Notes: generated by a model from the letters alone, not told the origin. Positions 43,692-53,509 are shown, numbered from the stretch's first letter. The stretch is DNA of 64,000 bases from a virus (IMGVR_UViG_3300042731_009106:62001-126000); one strand, 5' to 3'. Made by a program: numbers and translations.

Positions 43692-44650
43692 AACTCGCAC
43701 ATATTTCATGCAAACCATCATCTGGTTTAAGTAAGTTAGTTTCATCTTTAGAGATGTTGTTAATCAAGTCCAACTTCGTTGTTAGTTTAGTTGATCCTGA
43801 AATTCCTTCTGGTAGCTGTGATTTATGTATTCATATGGAGAAAGTTTCCCCTGTTAATACTAAGCTAGCTTCACATAATGCATTAGTCCCGATGCCTGAA
43901 CATGTTCTTTCGTTTGACTATTATGACAAATTAGATTCAGTATTATGTGTTAATAAATACGGCTTTGATCTCTTTCGAGAGATAGAGCATAAATTTAATT
44001 ATCAAACTCTCCTTATTGGATGCACTACCCTCATAGACAAACCATTTAAACTTTATGCCAAAGACTATGAGCAAGCCATACACTTCGCTGGAACATCACC
44101 TTGGAAAAATACAAATTTAGTTTTACAAACTTGGAAAAACAATCCAAACCTACCAAAGCTAAATGTTACATGCTTAGATCGCTCAGAATACAGAAGCTGT
44201 TTTCGTGAGCACTCAAAACTCATAAGCGAATGTGTATCTTGCAAAAATATTGAAATCCACACCAAACCTTTAGCTCGTGATGAAATTTCAGAATTGCAGT
44301 CTCTAGCTGGCTTATCTATATGCCCAAGCGAAGCTGAAGGTTATAGTAATTATATAAATGAATCTTTATATTTTGGTAGCATTGTTTTAACTTTAGATTA
44401 TCCACCCATGAATGAGTTAGTGGATTCGGATTGTGGTATTGTCATAAAATCAAAACACACTCGCCATCATAATAAGCTCAATGTTAGCTGTAGAAGTTTT
44501 AGTCAATCTGAATTAGTTAATGGTGTCAACGAATACCTAAATCTTTCTTATGAGAAAAAATTAGAAAGAAGCGTAAAATCTCATACTATATACCAAAGAA
44601 ATCAATCATTTTTTCTTAATTCATTTAAACATTTTTTAAATAATGTATAA
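43688..44650 (+). CDS. GT4-like (GT-B) glycosyltransferase
   Basis: 320 aa. The C-terminal domain shows IHFAGTSPWKNTNLVLQTWKN and the donor-site motif LSICPSEAEGYSNYINESLYFGSIVLT (about 208-234) with the E-x7-E pattern of GT4 enzymes. The N-terminal acceptor domain is shorter than usual. Confidence 0.78.
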   Translation: MKLAHISCKPSSGLSKLVSSLEMLLIKSNFVVSLVDPEIPSGSCDLCIHMEKVSPVNTKLASHNALVPMPEHVLSFDYYDKLDSVLCVNKYGFDLFREIEHKFNYQTLLIGCTTLIDKPFKLYAKDYEQAIHFAGTSPWKNTNLVLQTWKNNPNLPKLNVTCLDRSEYRSCFREHSKLISECVSCKNIEIHTKPLARDEISELQSLAGLSICPSEAEGYSNYINESLYFGSIVLTLDYPPMNELVDSDCGIVIKSKHTRHHNKLNVSCRSFSQSELVNGVNEYLNLSYEKKLERSVKSHTIYQRNQSFFLNSFKHFLNNV

Positions 44651-45557
44651 CCACAATGGAATAAAATATTTATCACACCAATGCTTATCAGAGTCCAATC
44701 AAGAGCAAAAACAATCTTTATTACTGCAGAAACATACAGTTAATTTAAAAGAAGGCTTGTTCTGGCATTTAAGAGGTGACCCTGAATGGGAGTGTGGTAA
44801 ACTTTTTTATAAACTTTATGATAATACACATGAGTTAAAGTTCGATAGGTTCAATTATGTTCGTCAAGGAGGAACTCATGATCCTCGATACTTTTACTTT
44901 AATAGCGACTTGTATTTGCTTTTTAATGGCTTACTACATAGTAACGAGAGAGGAATGTTCTTGTATAACTTTAGCAAAAATATTTTAACAAAACTTTGGG
45001 CTTTGAATACGAGCCACTTATCTAACTTTCCTCAAAAAAACTGGATGCCTTATATTTATTCGGGTGAATTATTTTTTGTATTTTCTTTTCAGCCAAACTG
45101 TGTTTTAAAACTTTCTTCTTTAAATACAGGAGAATGTGAAATCATCAAAGGCGACCCATTAGAATTTGAGTACTGGATAGATTATGCTGGATCAACTTGC
45201 TTTTCTCAAATCTCTAAAACTAAATTTTTTGGCTTTGCTCGGAGTAGAGTGAGGGAGCCGGGATTTGATAAAATCATGAAACCCGTTCCAGTTATTTGGG
45301 ATGCCGAAAAGCTGGAAGTGATCAAGGATAGTTCTTACATGAAATTTGATGATGAGTTTTTTGATACTGGATTAGATAAAGGTCCAAGCTTTTACAGAAA
45401 TAGACCAAACAATACTCCTCCGAACGATATGCATTTTCCATATCATTATGATTTTTTGAATAGTGATAAATCACAAATTAATTTATATGTTAATTTTCAC
45501 GAGTATAAAGATATAGTTATTCAGCTTGATGTAGAAAACTTTTTGTATGATTCCTAA
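44643..45557 (+). CDS. Beta-propeller glycan-related protein
   Basis: 304 aa. GTHDPRYFYFNSDLYLLFNGL and QKNWMPYIYSGELFFVFSFQPNCVLKL are repeated blade-like motifs as in five-bladed GH43/GH130-type propellers. The catalytic acid of GH130 is not identified, so it may be a phosphorylase/hydrolase or a non-catalytic glycan-binding protein. It is the only putative glycan-cleaving type protein among the transferases. Confidence 0.6.
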   Translation: MYNHNGIKYLSHQCLSESNQEQKQSLLLQKHTVNLKEGLFWHLRGDPEWECGKLFYKLYDNTHELKFDRFNYVRQGGTHDPRYFYFNSDLYLLFNGLLHSNERGMFLYNFSKNILTKLWALNTSHLSNFPQKNWMPYIYSGELFFVFSFQPNCVLKLSSLNTGECEIIKGDPLEFEYWIDYAGSTCFSQISKTKFFGFARSRVREPGFDKIMKPVPVIWDAEKLEVIKDSSYMKFDDEFFDTGLDKGPSFYRNRPNNTPPNDMHFPYHYDFLNSDKSQINLYVNFHEYKDIVIQLDVENFLYDS

Positions 45558-46926
45558 AATTCTTCACTATTATTGGTCATCAGGCAAGCCAACTAACTTC
45601 CATCAGTATTGCCTTGACAGTTGGAGAAAGTCAAACCCTGAATATACAATTCAATGCTTCAACAAAGAAGATCTAAAAACTTTATCCCAATTTAATTCCT
45701 CAGTATTAAATTCTTGTAGAAACTCTTCTGAAGAAAGCGATGTCGCTAGATTTTGGATTCTATATGATCATGGAGGAATTTATTTAGATACAGATATTGA
45801 ATTATTTAGTTCAATAGATTCTATTTTTCAAAATAATGATTTTAGTATTGGTTGTAGTAAAGATCATTGTCTGCAGGGAAGTGTTATCGCCTCTATACCA
45901 AAAGGTAAAGAAATTAAATTGTTATGTAAAAACTTACAGAGAAGATTAAAAACTCACCCAAATGCGAGTTCCGAATATAAGTTTGGACCTCATTATTGCA
46001 TGGATAACTTAAATTTTACTGAAGTCAATAAAGTATATGACTTTTTCCCTTTTTCTTATTCAGATAGATTATGTTATAATAAAGATAATATTTTAGATCA
46101 TTTTCCTAACCTTGTTGGGGTTCATTATTTTGATCATAGCTGGTCAGGTAAATCTATTGACTGTTACATGATTACTGATAGAAGTAATGACTTATCTGAA
46201 TCTAATTATTTATTTTCAAATAAAAAATTCAATAACACACTTAAATCTTTTGACGCAATAATGACTCAAAAGAGTCAATCTGAAGAAGTTTTGTTTCGTA
46301 ATTTATCTGAAAACCTTCCTGAAAACTGGATTAACTTTGATGACTCTTGGATTAGGAATAAATATATATTAGGATGCTCTGCATCTTATGTGTCTTTATT
46401 TTATCAGATTTATACTGAAAAAATTCCAAGTGCAAACTGGTATCTAGTTATGGAAGATGATGTAACACTTAATGTTGAATTTTCATATTTAGCGAGTCAA
46501 TTAAATACCATAACTGCGCAGTTACCAGATGACATAGATTTAGTTAATTTATGTCCGTTAAATAGTATTATTTCTCACAAACAGTTTGATTTAAAGCATC
46601 ATATTTTTGCCAACTTTTATCGCAAAAGAAATAGGGCGGCTTTTGGCTCTCAAGTAATTTTGTACAAGCATTCATTTATTGAAAAGATGATGAAAAGCTT
46701 ACCTCTGCGTAATGAAATCGACATACATTATATGCTTGAAATGAATGACGGTAAATTTAAATATTGGGCTCATAAAAATAACTGGTTTAATCATTTTGGT
46801 GAAGATCATTTAGATAGTGTCAGACAACTATATGCAGATAAATTCAATGAACACTTCCCTGATGAAATATGCATCAGAAACTCACGAGAGCTACCCTCTC
46901 GCAGGTCTTCTCAGTTAGATCAATGA
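45547..46926 (+). CDS. Bifunctional GT32 plus GT25-like glycosyltransferase
   Basis: 459 aa. Domain 1 (about 1-215): IPKILHYYWSSGKP, ESDVARFWILYDHGGIYLDTDIEL with the DXD sugar-binding motif (GT32). Domain 2 (about 220-459): YMITDRSND, GCSASYVSLF and WYLVMEDDVTL, matching GT25-like enzymes. The two metal sites indicate two active transferases in one chain. Confidence 0.82.
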   Translation: MIPKILHYYWSSGKPTNFHQYCLDSWRKSNPEYTIQCFNKEDLKTLSQFNSSVLNSCRNSSEESDVARFWILYDHGGIYLDTDIELFSSIDSIFQNNDFSIGCSKDHCLQGSVIASIPKGKEIKLLCKNLQRRLKTHPNASSEYKFGPHYCMDNLNFTEVNKVYDFFPFSYSDRLCYNKDNILDHFPNLVGVHYFDHSWSGKSIDCYMITDRSNDLSESNYLFSNKKFNNTLKSFDAIMTQKSQSEEVLFRNLSENLPENWINFDDSWIRNKYILGCSASYVSLFYQIYTEKIPSANWYLVMEDDVTLNVEFSYLASQLNTITAQLPDDIDLVNLCPLNSIISHKQFDLKHHIFANFYRKRNRAAFGSQVILYKHSFIEKMMKSLPLRNEIDIHYMLEMNDGKFKYWAHKNNWFNHFGEDHLDSVRQLYADKFNEHFPDEICIRNSRELPSRRSSQLDQ

Positions 46927-47843
46927 AGTTCTTGTTTATAGCTCCAGAAGGCACTTGTATACCCCCTCAAGGTCACGGAGCAGTAGAATCTATAGTTTAC
47001 GATTATTACAGCGGTCTTTCTCGACTAGGTCATGTTGTAAAAATCTACCAAGGTAGCAATTTCGATGAATTTAAATTATTTACTGATGAATTTAAACCAG
47101 ACATTTGCTACAGCCATTGTTATTATGGCGTATATAGACAGTTTCTACATTACTGTAAAGCTAAACTTAAGTTTGCAACCAATCATTTTGGCGAATATTA
47201 TAATGACATAAACACTAACAAAAAGCAAAGCTTATCTGGTATATCTGGACATTTCAATGTAGACTCAATGCCTATTCCAGATAATATTAATTTTATTTGT
47301 TTATCTCAAGAAATACTTCGCTATCATCATGACATTTTAGGAGTTGATTTTAAAAATTTATTTTTTATCCCAAATAGGGTTTATCCAGATAATTTTACAT
47401 TTAATGAGCTCCCTACCTTCAATAAATCGATTTATTTAGGAGCAATTTCCGAAAGGAAAAGGCAATTTCTTGTTAAGGGTATTGACATCATTGAAGTAGT
47501 GCATGATAAATCAAAAACTTGGTTACATAATAACCTTACAAATTATAAGAACAGCGTTCTTTTAAGTAGTAGTGAAGCCGCCTCTCTAAGCGTTGTAGAA
47601 TCTTTAATGTCGGGCTTAGGCATTGTAATATCAAATGCTTGCTCTTATAATTTAGATACCAATTTAGAGTTTATCAATGTCATTAGTGAAGATAACTTAA
47701 ATATGTCAAACATTCAAAACTTGGTTATGGAGAATGTGGAAGTGTGCCACAAGTTACGAAAACGTATTAGAGATTATGCTATGGATAAATTTGATTTTAA
47801 TAAAAGTATTAAAGAGCTTGTTGACATAATTGATAATATTTAA
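46923..47843 (+). CDS. GT-B (GT4-like) glycosyltransferase
   Basis: 306 aa from the ATG at 46923, which overlaps the previous TGA. MKFLFIAPEG...GHGAVESIVYDYYSGLSRLGHVVKI is the N-terminal Rossmann start of GT4 enzymes. The donor site is SSSEAASLSVVESLMSGLGIVISN, with Glu residues spaced for nucleotide-sugar contact. Last gene of cluster B; its 3' end overlaps the opposite-strand gene by 35 nt. Confidence 0.8.
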   Translation: MKFLFIAPEGTCIPPQGHGAVESIVYDYYSGLSRLGHVVKIYQGSNFDEFKLFTDEFKPDICYSHCYYGVYRQFLHYCKAKLKFATNHFGEYYNDINTNKKQSLSGISGHFNVDSMPIPDNINFICLSQEILRYHHDILGVDFKNLFFIPNRVYPDNFTFNELPTFNKSIYLGAISERKRQFLVKGIDIIEVVHDKSKTWLHNNLTNYKNSVLLSSSEAASLSVVESLMSGLGIVISNACSYNLDTNLEFINVISEDNLNMSNIQNLVMENVEVCHKLRKRIRDYAMDKFDFNKSIKELVDIIDNI

Positions 47844-48543
47844 AACCATCAATCAATTGCTTTTGCAATAAAAAATTTAGATTATCTGGTTCATTTTTAT
47901 TAACTTTTTTAGTTTCAGACCATTTAAATTTTGGTGGACTTTGAGCATCCCAAAACACTTTCCCTCTGCACATGCAACCAGCCAACCAACTAAAACCTCT
48001 ATGTGACAATATTAAATCTTCAGAGTTTATTAAAGTTAAAAAATCTTCGTCTACATTTGTACTGGTATGATTAATTTTTGGAAATAGTTTTTTTAATTCT
48101 ACTTCAAGCTCAAAAATCCATTTATTTGATTCCGCTTTATTTTTTGTATTATGAAATCCGTAAATTAAATTACATTCTTTATGTTTTACATTTAGTTCGT
48201 TCTCAACAATTATATCAACAATCTTCTTCTGAGTTAGGCTTTCTTTTAAAGTGTCTCCTAGTCTTAAATGTATATTTAGAAGATTTTTATAATTACTCTT
48301 TTGTTTGATTAAACAAATGCTTTTTAAGAGCTCCCAATCAACATTCTTGATATCTCCCAACCTCCATGATGCGCACCCTAATTTTGGATCCCAATCATGA
48401 AGACTATCTTCAAGGTTAGAAATGTATTCGTAACCTATACTATCTTTAAAGTTCTTACCTTTTGCGAATCTAAATCTTATTATATCTGCTAGTGTATATC
48501 TATTCTTCCATTGCTTAACCCACTCTGGTATCTCAAAACTCAT
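47809..48543 (-). CDS. GT11/O-fucosyltransferase-like protein
   Basis: 244 aa. LLNIHLRLGDTLKESL carries the H-x-R-x-G-D motif that binds GDP-fucose in GT11/GT23/O-FucT enzymes. DEDFLTLINSEDLILSHRGFSWLAG matches their C-terminal motif. Last gene of the minus-strand cluster C; coupled to the preceding sulfotransferase by an 11-nt overlap. Confidence 0.7.
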   Translation of the reverse strand: MSFEIPEWVKQWKNRYTLADIIRFRFAKGKNFKDSIGYEYISNLEDSLHDWDPKLGCASWRLGDIKNVDWELLKSICLIKQKSNYKNLLNIHLRLGDTLKESLTQKKIVDIIVENELNVKHKECNLIYGFHNTKNKAESNKWIFELEVELKKLFPKINHTSTNVDEDFLTLINSEDLILSHRGFSWLAGCMCRGKVFWDAQSPPKFKWSETKKVNKNEPDNLNFLLQKQLIDGFKYYQLCQQAL

Positions 48544-49111
48544 ATTTAAATAACTTAATTTCCTCTTTATAGTCTTTATAGATAATGTCTCTCATTTTTG
48601 GAGAGTAATAATCCTGATAAGAATTATGCTCTGATTTATTTATGTGAGGTAATTCAATTTTAATATTTAATTTATCGCATATTTTAAGCCAATCATTTTT
48701 CAAACTTTCAAATCTACCAATAAAGTCTACATGGATATTTTGATTTATCTTCATAAAATTAGTTTGAGCTAACTTGTGCCTATCGTGATCTAATCTTTTT
48801 AATGGTCTACTTTTAGTTCTGAAATAAAATTCCTCTAAATCCATTTGCCTCCATCTCGCTGCAGACACAATTCTGTCCCAAGGATTTCTTACCACAGAAA
48901 ACACGAAGTATTCATCTATTGGTTTTTTGATTTGTTTATACTTTATCATTTCTTGAAGGGTAAAATGAACACTCCAATGCTTAGATTCTTCGTGCCAAAA
49001 GTCATAGTCAAATCTATAAATATCGTAATGAGAGGCTAACGCTCTCTCAATACTCGTTCCTCCTGTTTTGGGTACATGAAGGAATATAAAATTATGTTCT
49101 TCTGATATCAT
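48533..49111 (-). CDS. Sulfotransferase (Sulfotransfer_2-like)
   Basis: 192 aa. FIFLHVPKTGGTSIERAL (residues about 8-25) and FVFSVVRNPWDRIVSAARW (about 70-88) are the PAPS-binding motifs. The C-terminus ends KLFKYEF like the other cluster C sulfotransferases. ATGA overlap with the upstream gene. Confidence 0.9.
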   Translation of the reverse strand: MISEEHNFIFLHVPKTGGTSIERALASHYDIYRFDYDFWHEESKHWSVHFTLQEMIKYKQIKKPIDEYFVFSVVRNPWDRIVSAARWRQMDLEEFYFRTKSRPLKRLDHDRHKLAQTNFMKINQNIHVDFIGRFESLKNDWLKICDKLNIKIELPHINKSEHNSYQDYYSPKMRDIIYKDYKEEIKLFKYEF

Positions 49112-49824
49112 TGTTTATCGTAGGGGTTTATAAAAGATGGTCTCTTGTACATAAAGTGACTAGCTCTATCTTTCCATTTTCTACCTAAATCCCAATTTGC
49201 GGAATTAGGAAGCTCGACATTTACTTTTACCATATTGTCTACAATGTTTTTGATTTTGTTGTTTTTATCGTACAATCTAGATAAGGCTTTATGTGAGAAA
49301 AAATAATTACTTGGATCAAAATTTCCATTTTTATCTTTGCCTGAATTAAAATCTTTAGGTCCAAAAATATAATCTTTTTTATATTCTTTCATCCACTCTT
49401 TAACAATATAGCATCCTTGCTTAGCTACCAAGAAAAAACTAGCCACATCTCTTCCGTTAGACCTCTGTGGAAATGAATAAGCAAAGAAATTTTTTTCATT
49501 TAAAATTTGATTTATAAATTCACGCAATGGCTTATCGGGATATAAACTTGCATCACACCAAATACCGCCAAATTTATCCAGTAACATCAATCGAATTAGA
49601 TCCGTCTTTGCTTGATAATTTCTTTTAAATCTGCACATTTTATCTATTTCATAAAACTCAGGTAAATATTGATACAAACTTTTATCATCAAGCAATGTAA
49701 ATTTAAATTCTGGATTTAAAGTTCCCCATCTTTCTGTGCAAATTTTATTTAGCTTAGGTATTTCGGCGCCATCCCAAAACATCCATATATTTTGCTCAAT
49801 ATTCGTATTTAAACTTTTCAACAT
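49108..49824 (-). CDS. Capsular polysaccharide synthesis/GT32-type glycosyltransferase
   Basis: 238 aa. IWMFWDGAEIPKLNKICTERW, DLIRLMLLDKFGGIWCDASLYPDKPLREFI match the Caps_synth family (PF05704): W-x-x-W-x-G and D-x-x-R-x-x-x-L-x-x-x-G-G-x-W-x-D. The second acidic position of the D-A-S motif is Ala-Ser, as is normal for this subgroup. Confidence 0.85.
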   Translation of the reverse strand: MLKSLNTNIEQNIWMFWDGAEIPKLNKICTERWGTLNPEFKFTLLDDKSLYQYLPEFYEIDKMCRFKRNYQAKTDLIRLMLLDKFGGIWCDASLYPDKPLREFINQILNEKNFFAYSFPQRSNGRDVASFFLVAKQGCYIVKEWMKEYKKDYIFGPKDFNSGKDKNGNFDPSNYFFSHKALSRLYDKNNKIKNIVDNMVKVNVELPNSANWDLGRKWKDRASHFMYKRPSFINPYDKQ

Positions 49825-50362
49825 CCTCCTTATATATATCTCTTACTATTTGAATCATTTCTTGATCATAATACTGCTTGTAGTGTTTATGGTTAGATTG
49901 ATTAATTTTACATAAAGGTTTCACCTTTAAGTTGTTTTCACTAACAAATTCACCATAAGATACACTCAAATGCTCATAACTTATTGTGTAGTCTAAAGGT
50001 TCATCTATAAACCAAGATTGACTAACAAAATGGGTATCATTTTTTACTTTTAATATACCTCTACCTTTAATGAAACTCTTGAATGTTAAATACTCTTTAA
50101 TTTTTTCTTGGCATTTCAAGTCCCAGACATTTCCAGATCCACCTTTCTTGATGTAGTGAAATGAGCTTACTAGTCTGTCCCATGGATTTCTGATTACCGC
50201 AAATGTCATTGCATTTGAATTAATCTCTTGTTTTAATTTAGTAATTCGAGCATGAGCCGTCAACTGTATGCATTCATTATATGTTTCTATAGACTGCCTA
50301 ATTGAGTTGCCAGCATTTTTTGGGATATGAATAAATAAGATATTTTTATTTTTAATAAACAT
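49796..50362 (-). CDS. Sulfotransferase (Sulfotransfer_2-like)
   Basis: 188 aa. ILFIHIPKNAGNSIRQSI (about 9-26) and FAVIRNPWDRLVSSFHYI (about 54-71) are the PAPS-binding motifs; Asn replaces Thr in the first loop, as in many chondroitin-type sulfotransferases. It overlaps the following transferase gene by 29 nt. Confidence 0.88.
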   Translation of the reverse strand: MFIKNKNILFIHIPKNAGNSIRQSIETYNECIQLTAHARITKLKQEINSNAMTFAVIRNPWDRLVSSFHYIKKGGSGNVWDLKCQEKIKEYLTFKSFIKGRGILKVKNDTHFVSQSWFIDEPLDYTISYEHLSVSYGEFVSENNLKVKPLCKINQSNHKHYKQYYDQEMIQIVRDIYKEDVEKFKYEY

Positions 50363-51121
50363 TTATAATCTGTGGTAATCAACAAGCTCAAAAAAAGAAT
50401 TATCTTCTATTCTATTGTCTTTAATCAAATGTATCGCTAGCTCTGTTTCAATTTTTTCTTTCCTCTTTCTTGATACTACATCGATTGGTATAACTTGTAT
50501 TGATCCTAGGATTGTATCAAATATATTTTTCTGGACTTTTCTAATATTATCTTTAATTAATTGATTTAATGCTTTTTGATCATCCAGCGATTTATAACAA
50601 GATGTACCAATCAATCTATCCCAAAGTTCCTTGTTTGTCTCAGAATACCATTCGTTGACAAAATTTTTTAAAAAGTTAATGCTTTTTTTGTCGCAAATAA
50701 AAAAACCAGTACAAAAACTAAATCCAAATTTTTTTCTAAAGTTTTGCGGTATGGCTCCTTTCTGTTCTGATATTGATATAGCTATCTCAGCATTATCTTC
50801 TACTGATAACTGGCTTATTGCGTTAGATAATGGAATACAATCAATGTCTGAATATATTAATTTGTAATCGGCATATTGGTTTTGTAAAAGTTTAATTAAC
50901 AACTCATATCTATACAAATAGCTGTATTCTTTGTCGAAAAACCCTCTCTCTACATCTATTGAGTGCTTTGTTAAGAATTGGAATGTTTCTTCGTCTAAAC
51001 AATATATTTTATATTTTAATTTTAACTTTATACATTGTTTGGCAAAATATAAAGCTATATTTTTTTGATCGTTATTTGAATGCGCAACGACTAAATATTT
51101 ATCATAATATTTCATCTTCAT
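50363..51121 (-). CDS. GT77-like nucleotide-sugar transferase
   Basis: 252 aa. YKLIYSDIDCIPLSNAI carries a D-I-D metal motif near residue 93, and FGFSFCTGFFICDKKSINFL matches the acceptor loop of PF03407-like enzymes. It ends flush against the sulfotransferase start (no gap). Either the ATG at 51121 or that at 51115 could be used. Confidence 0.72.
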   Translation of the reverse strand: MKMKYYDKYLVVAHSNNDQKNIALYFAKQCIKLKLKYKIYCLDEETFQFLTKHSIDVERGFFDKEYSYLYRYELLIKLLQNQYADYKLIYSDIDCIPLSNAISQLSVEDNAEIAISISEQKGAIPQNFRKKFGFSFCTGFFICDKKSINFLKNFVNEWYSETNKELWDRLIGTSCYKSLDDQKALNQLIKDNIRKVQKNIFDTILGSIQVIPIDVVSRKRKEKIETELAIHLIKDNRIEDNSFFELVDYHRL

Positions 51122-52109
51122 ATTTTATATTCTTTAAAAATATTTTCAGAGTTACTAATTCTTCTTTTTTAACAATGCCTTCTTTTTCTAATGCCTCGTA
51201 AACTCGTATTATATCTTCAACTTCGCCTTTCAATTTTACAGAAGGCAAAGTATTAGTAAGCAACTTATAAAGGGATTTGTACATACTTATTTCTGAATCA
51301 AAATCTTTCATGTAATCGTGGGCATTTCTAGTTTGATGAAAAAACGGTGAAGTGACCGCAAATAAAGAATCGTACTCCCACATACATCTTTGAGCCACAT
51401 ACATTTTCAATATATCACAAAACCTAAACGATACTGTGACAGGAATGTATAAAAGATGAAATAGTTGCGGATTTACCCATAAAGTAGCTTGTGTATTACC
51501 TTGGGAGTATACCCCTTTATTAAATGTACAACTTTTCCCTGACAGAAATTTAAAATTGCTTGTATATTCGTTAGAGGTTAAACGGAAAATTGCATCTACA
51601 TCAGGGTCGCCATCTACAAGGCTTTGAATAATACCAACTTTATTTATATCTGTTTCATTAATTTTCTTAAAAGCAATTTCACTTTGTTTATTAATTAATT
51701 CCAAAGGGTAACCCCTTGACCATATATTTGCTTCTGAAAAATAATTAAGTATATTTGGTATACTTGGCTCGACTACTAAAGTGTTTTTTAATTTTTTCCA
51801 ATTATAAATATCAGATTTTAGAAAATTGTCGTCATCTGTGTCAAGGATTAACTTTATTCCTTGCCTTATTGCATGCAAGTATCCTAAATTTTTTCTACAA
51901 TAATGGTTGCAAGGTAAAGCTTTAGATACCTCTGGAAACAATTTACATACCGAGGGAATATAATGAATGTTTTTCTTGTTCTTATAACTTAGTTCATTAG
52001 TTTTTGTGTCGCCAACAATAATACATTTATAGCCTTCATCTATAAAATCTTGAATAAATGTATTCTCAATATCATTGATGGTTGTGATTATAGAGGTTTT
52101 TTCTTCCAT
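51102..52109 (-). CDS. STELLO/DUF288-like glycosyltransferase
   Basis: 335 aa. KNLGYLHAIRQGIKLILDTDDDNFL (about 73-97) and the pattern ANIWSRGYPLELI match DUF288/STELLO proteins, GT-A enzymes otherwise known mostly from eukaryotes and giant viruses. The metal-binding DTDDDN is intact. It overlaps the next gene by 20 nt. Confidence 0.8.
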   Translation of the reverse strand: MEEKTSIITTINDIENTFIQDFIDEGYKCIIVGDTKTNELSYKNKKNIHYIPSVCKLFPEVSKALPCNHYCRKNLGYLHAIRQGIKLILDTDDDNFLKSDIYNWKKLKNTLVVEPSIPNILNYFSEANIWSRGYPLELINKQSEIAFKKINETDINKVGIIQSLVDGDPDVDAIFRLTSNEYTSNFKFLSGKSCTFNKGVYSQGNTQATLWVNPQLFHLLYIPVTVSFRFCDILKMYVAQRCMWEYDSLFAVTSPFFHQTRNAHDYMKDFDSEISMYKSLYKLLTNTLPSVKLKGEVEDIIRVYEALEKEGIVKKEELVTLKIFLKNIKYEDEIL

Positions 52110-52114
52110 TTACT

Positions 52115-52897
52115 TTATAATGCCTTGGTTACATATTTCTGAACATCTTTGGCCGTTACATGTAAATAATCATTATGTGGCACACTAGCCTCATGCCTAA
52201 AACCCTTTGTATGGTCATGTTTTTCAAATTCTTCCTTATGCTGTTCCGAAATTAAAATTTTCTTAAAATAAGATTTACATAGTTCAGTTGTATTGGCATC
52301 TTGATGCGGTACATGTCTCGTGTTTCTCGCTCGCACTAAATTTAAAAATAATGATCTTTCTGGACAAATTTTACGAGCCAAAAATTGTGCATACCACATA
52401 CTGGCGTTTGATCCGTGATACCATGTCGGAAACATCAAATTTGCAAAACTCTCAGAAAAAAACTGAGTACATAAGTCTCCTCCTATCATTGTAAATGCAT
52501 CCATTTTCTTAACCCTATCTGTTCTTATGTCGTGCCAGTTTGGCCAATTATCATTATTTATAGATCCATGAATCGGTTTGTATTTTTCTAGTTGATTCTT
52601 AATTTGCTGTGCGGCCTTAACCTTTGTACTAGTATGGATGGAGATGTCGTCATCTATAAAAAAATAATAATCATATTTCCCTTTAACTTGTTCATATAAA
52701 TAGCTTCGACCTTCGCTCCAACATAAATTATTTTTAAAAAAATCAGCTTGCGTGTCTCTTTTGTCGCCTTTCCAGTTCAATCGAAAACAATCACTAAACT
52801 CAGTATTGAATTGCTCTTTGTGTGTTTTAGTTAATTTGTAATTAATTTGGCAACCTTGTTCCAGTACTACAAATGTTTTTTTCATAATTTTATTCAA
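52115..52897 (-). CDS. GT-A glycosyltransferase-like protein
   Basis: 260 aa. WSEGRSYLYEQVKGKYDYYFFIDDDISI, with DDD at about residue 80, is a standard GT-A donor site. The rest, including MIGGDLCTQFFSESF and RHVPHQDANT, is shared with phage-type transferases of unassigned CAZy family. The start could be 52897 or, five codons in, 52885. Confidence 0.7.
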   Translation of the reverse strand: MNKIMKKTFVVLEQGCQINYKLTKTHKEQFNTEFSDCFRLNWKGDKRDTQADFFKNNLCWSEGRSYLYEQVKGKYDYYFFIDDDISIHTSTKVKAAQQIKNQLEKYKPIHGSINNDNWPNWHDIRTDRVKKMDAFTMIGGDLCTQFFSESFANLMFPTWYHGSNASMWYAQFLARKICPERSLFLNLVRARNTRHVPHQDANTTELCKSYFKKILISEQHKEEFEKHDHTKGFRHEASVPHNDYLHVTAKDVQKYVTKAL

Positions 52898-53502
52898 ACA
52901 GCCTCACTAAAATTATAATTCAAAAACTCTATATCCTTTTGCCTCAATTCAGCTACAAGTTTTATGGATTCTTGATCATAATATTGCATAATTGATTTCT
53001 TTTTTGCTTTCCTGAGGTGAACTAAAGGCTCAAAAGGCTTTTTAATATTTTTACATATTTGAGGCCAAGCTTGATTCAGGTTTTCGTATCTTATAATCTT
53101 GTCTACATGTATTGCTCCTTCATGCATTAAGTAGTCCACCTGATTCCTGAATACTATATTTCTGAATTTAGGATGTTCGAATTCTAAATTTTTTTTAATC
53201 ACTCTTTGCAAAAATTGCTTAAAATTCAAATGTCTGTACTTAACTTGCCCTTTCATCATATTATATAAAGACAAGTCCCTCTCCCATGGATTTCTAACTA
53301 CTGTAAATTTAAAATAGTCCTTGTAAAAGTTCTCCCAATACTGATAGTATTCTTTTGCACCCCAATGTTTACCTTTTCCAACTTTATCTTTTGTTAGTAA
53401 TCCAAATTTATCGTATTCAGCAAAACCAAACATAGCTTCTATTGATGTGCCTCCAGTTTTAGGTATGTGTACAAATATAGTTTTAAAATCGTGAGATATC
53501 AT
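52894..53502 (-). CDS. Sulfotransferase (Sulfotransfer_2-like)
   Basis: 202 aa. TIFVHIPKTGGTSIEAMFG (about 9-27) and KFTVVRNPWERDLSLYNMM (about 65-83) are the PAPS motifs. First gene of cluster C, 7 nt downstream of a class 2 element. Like the other three sulfotransferases it ends in a short F-x-N/K-Y-x-F type tail. Confidence 0.9.
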   Translation of the reverse strand: MISHDFKTIFVHIPKTGGTSIEAMFGFAEYDKFGLLTKDKVGKGKHWGAKEYYQYWENFYKDYFKFTVVRNPWERDLSLYNMMKGQVKYRHLNFKQFLQRVIKKNLEFEHPKFRNIVFRNQVDYLMHEGAIHVDKIIRYENLNQAWPQICKNIKKPFEPLVHLRKAKKKSIMQYYDQESIKLVAELRQKDIEFLNYNFSEAV

Positions 53503-53509
53503 ATCTTAT

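Noticed and set aside
46869-46922. Upstream extension of the GT4-like gene
   Set aside because: It overlaps the preceding gene, and the Rossmann start (MKFLFIAPEG) begins at the ATG at 46923.
47859-47874. Hairpin ATTGC-TTTT-GCAAT as terminator between clusters B and C
   Set aside because: It is followed by A rather than T on the plus strand and lies in the coding region of the minus gene.
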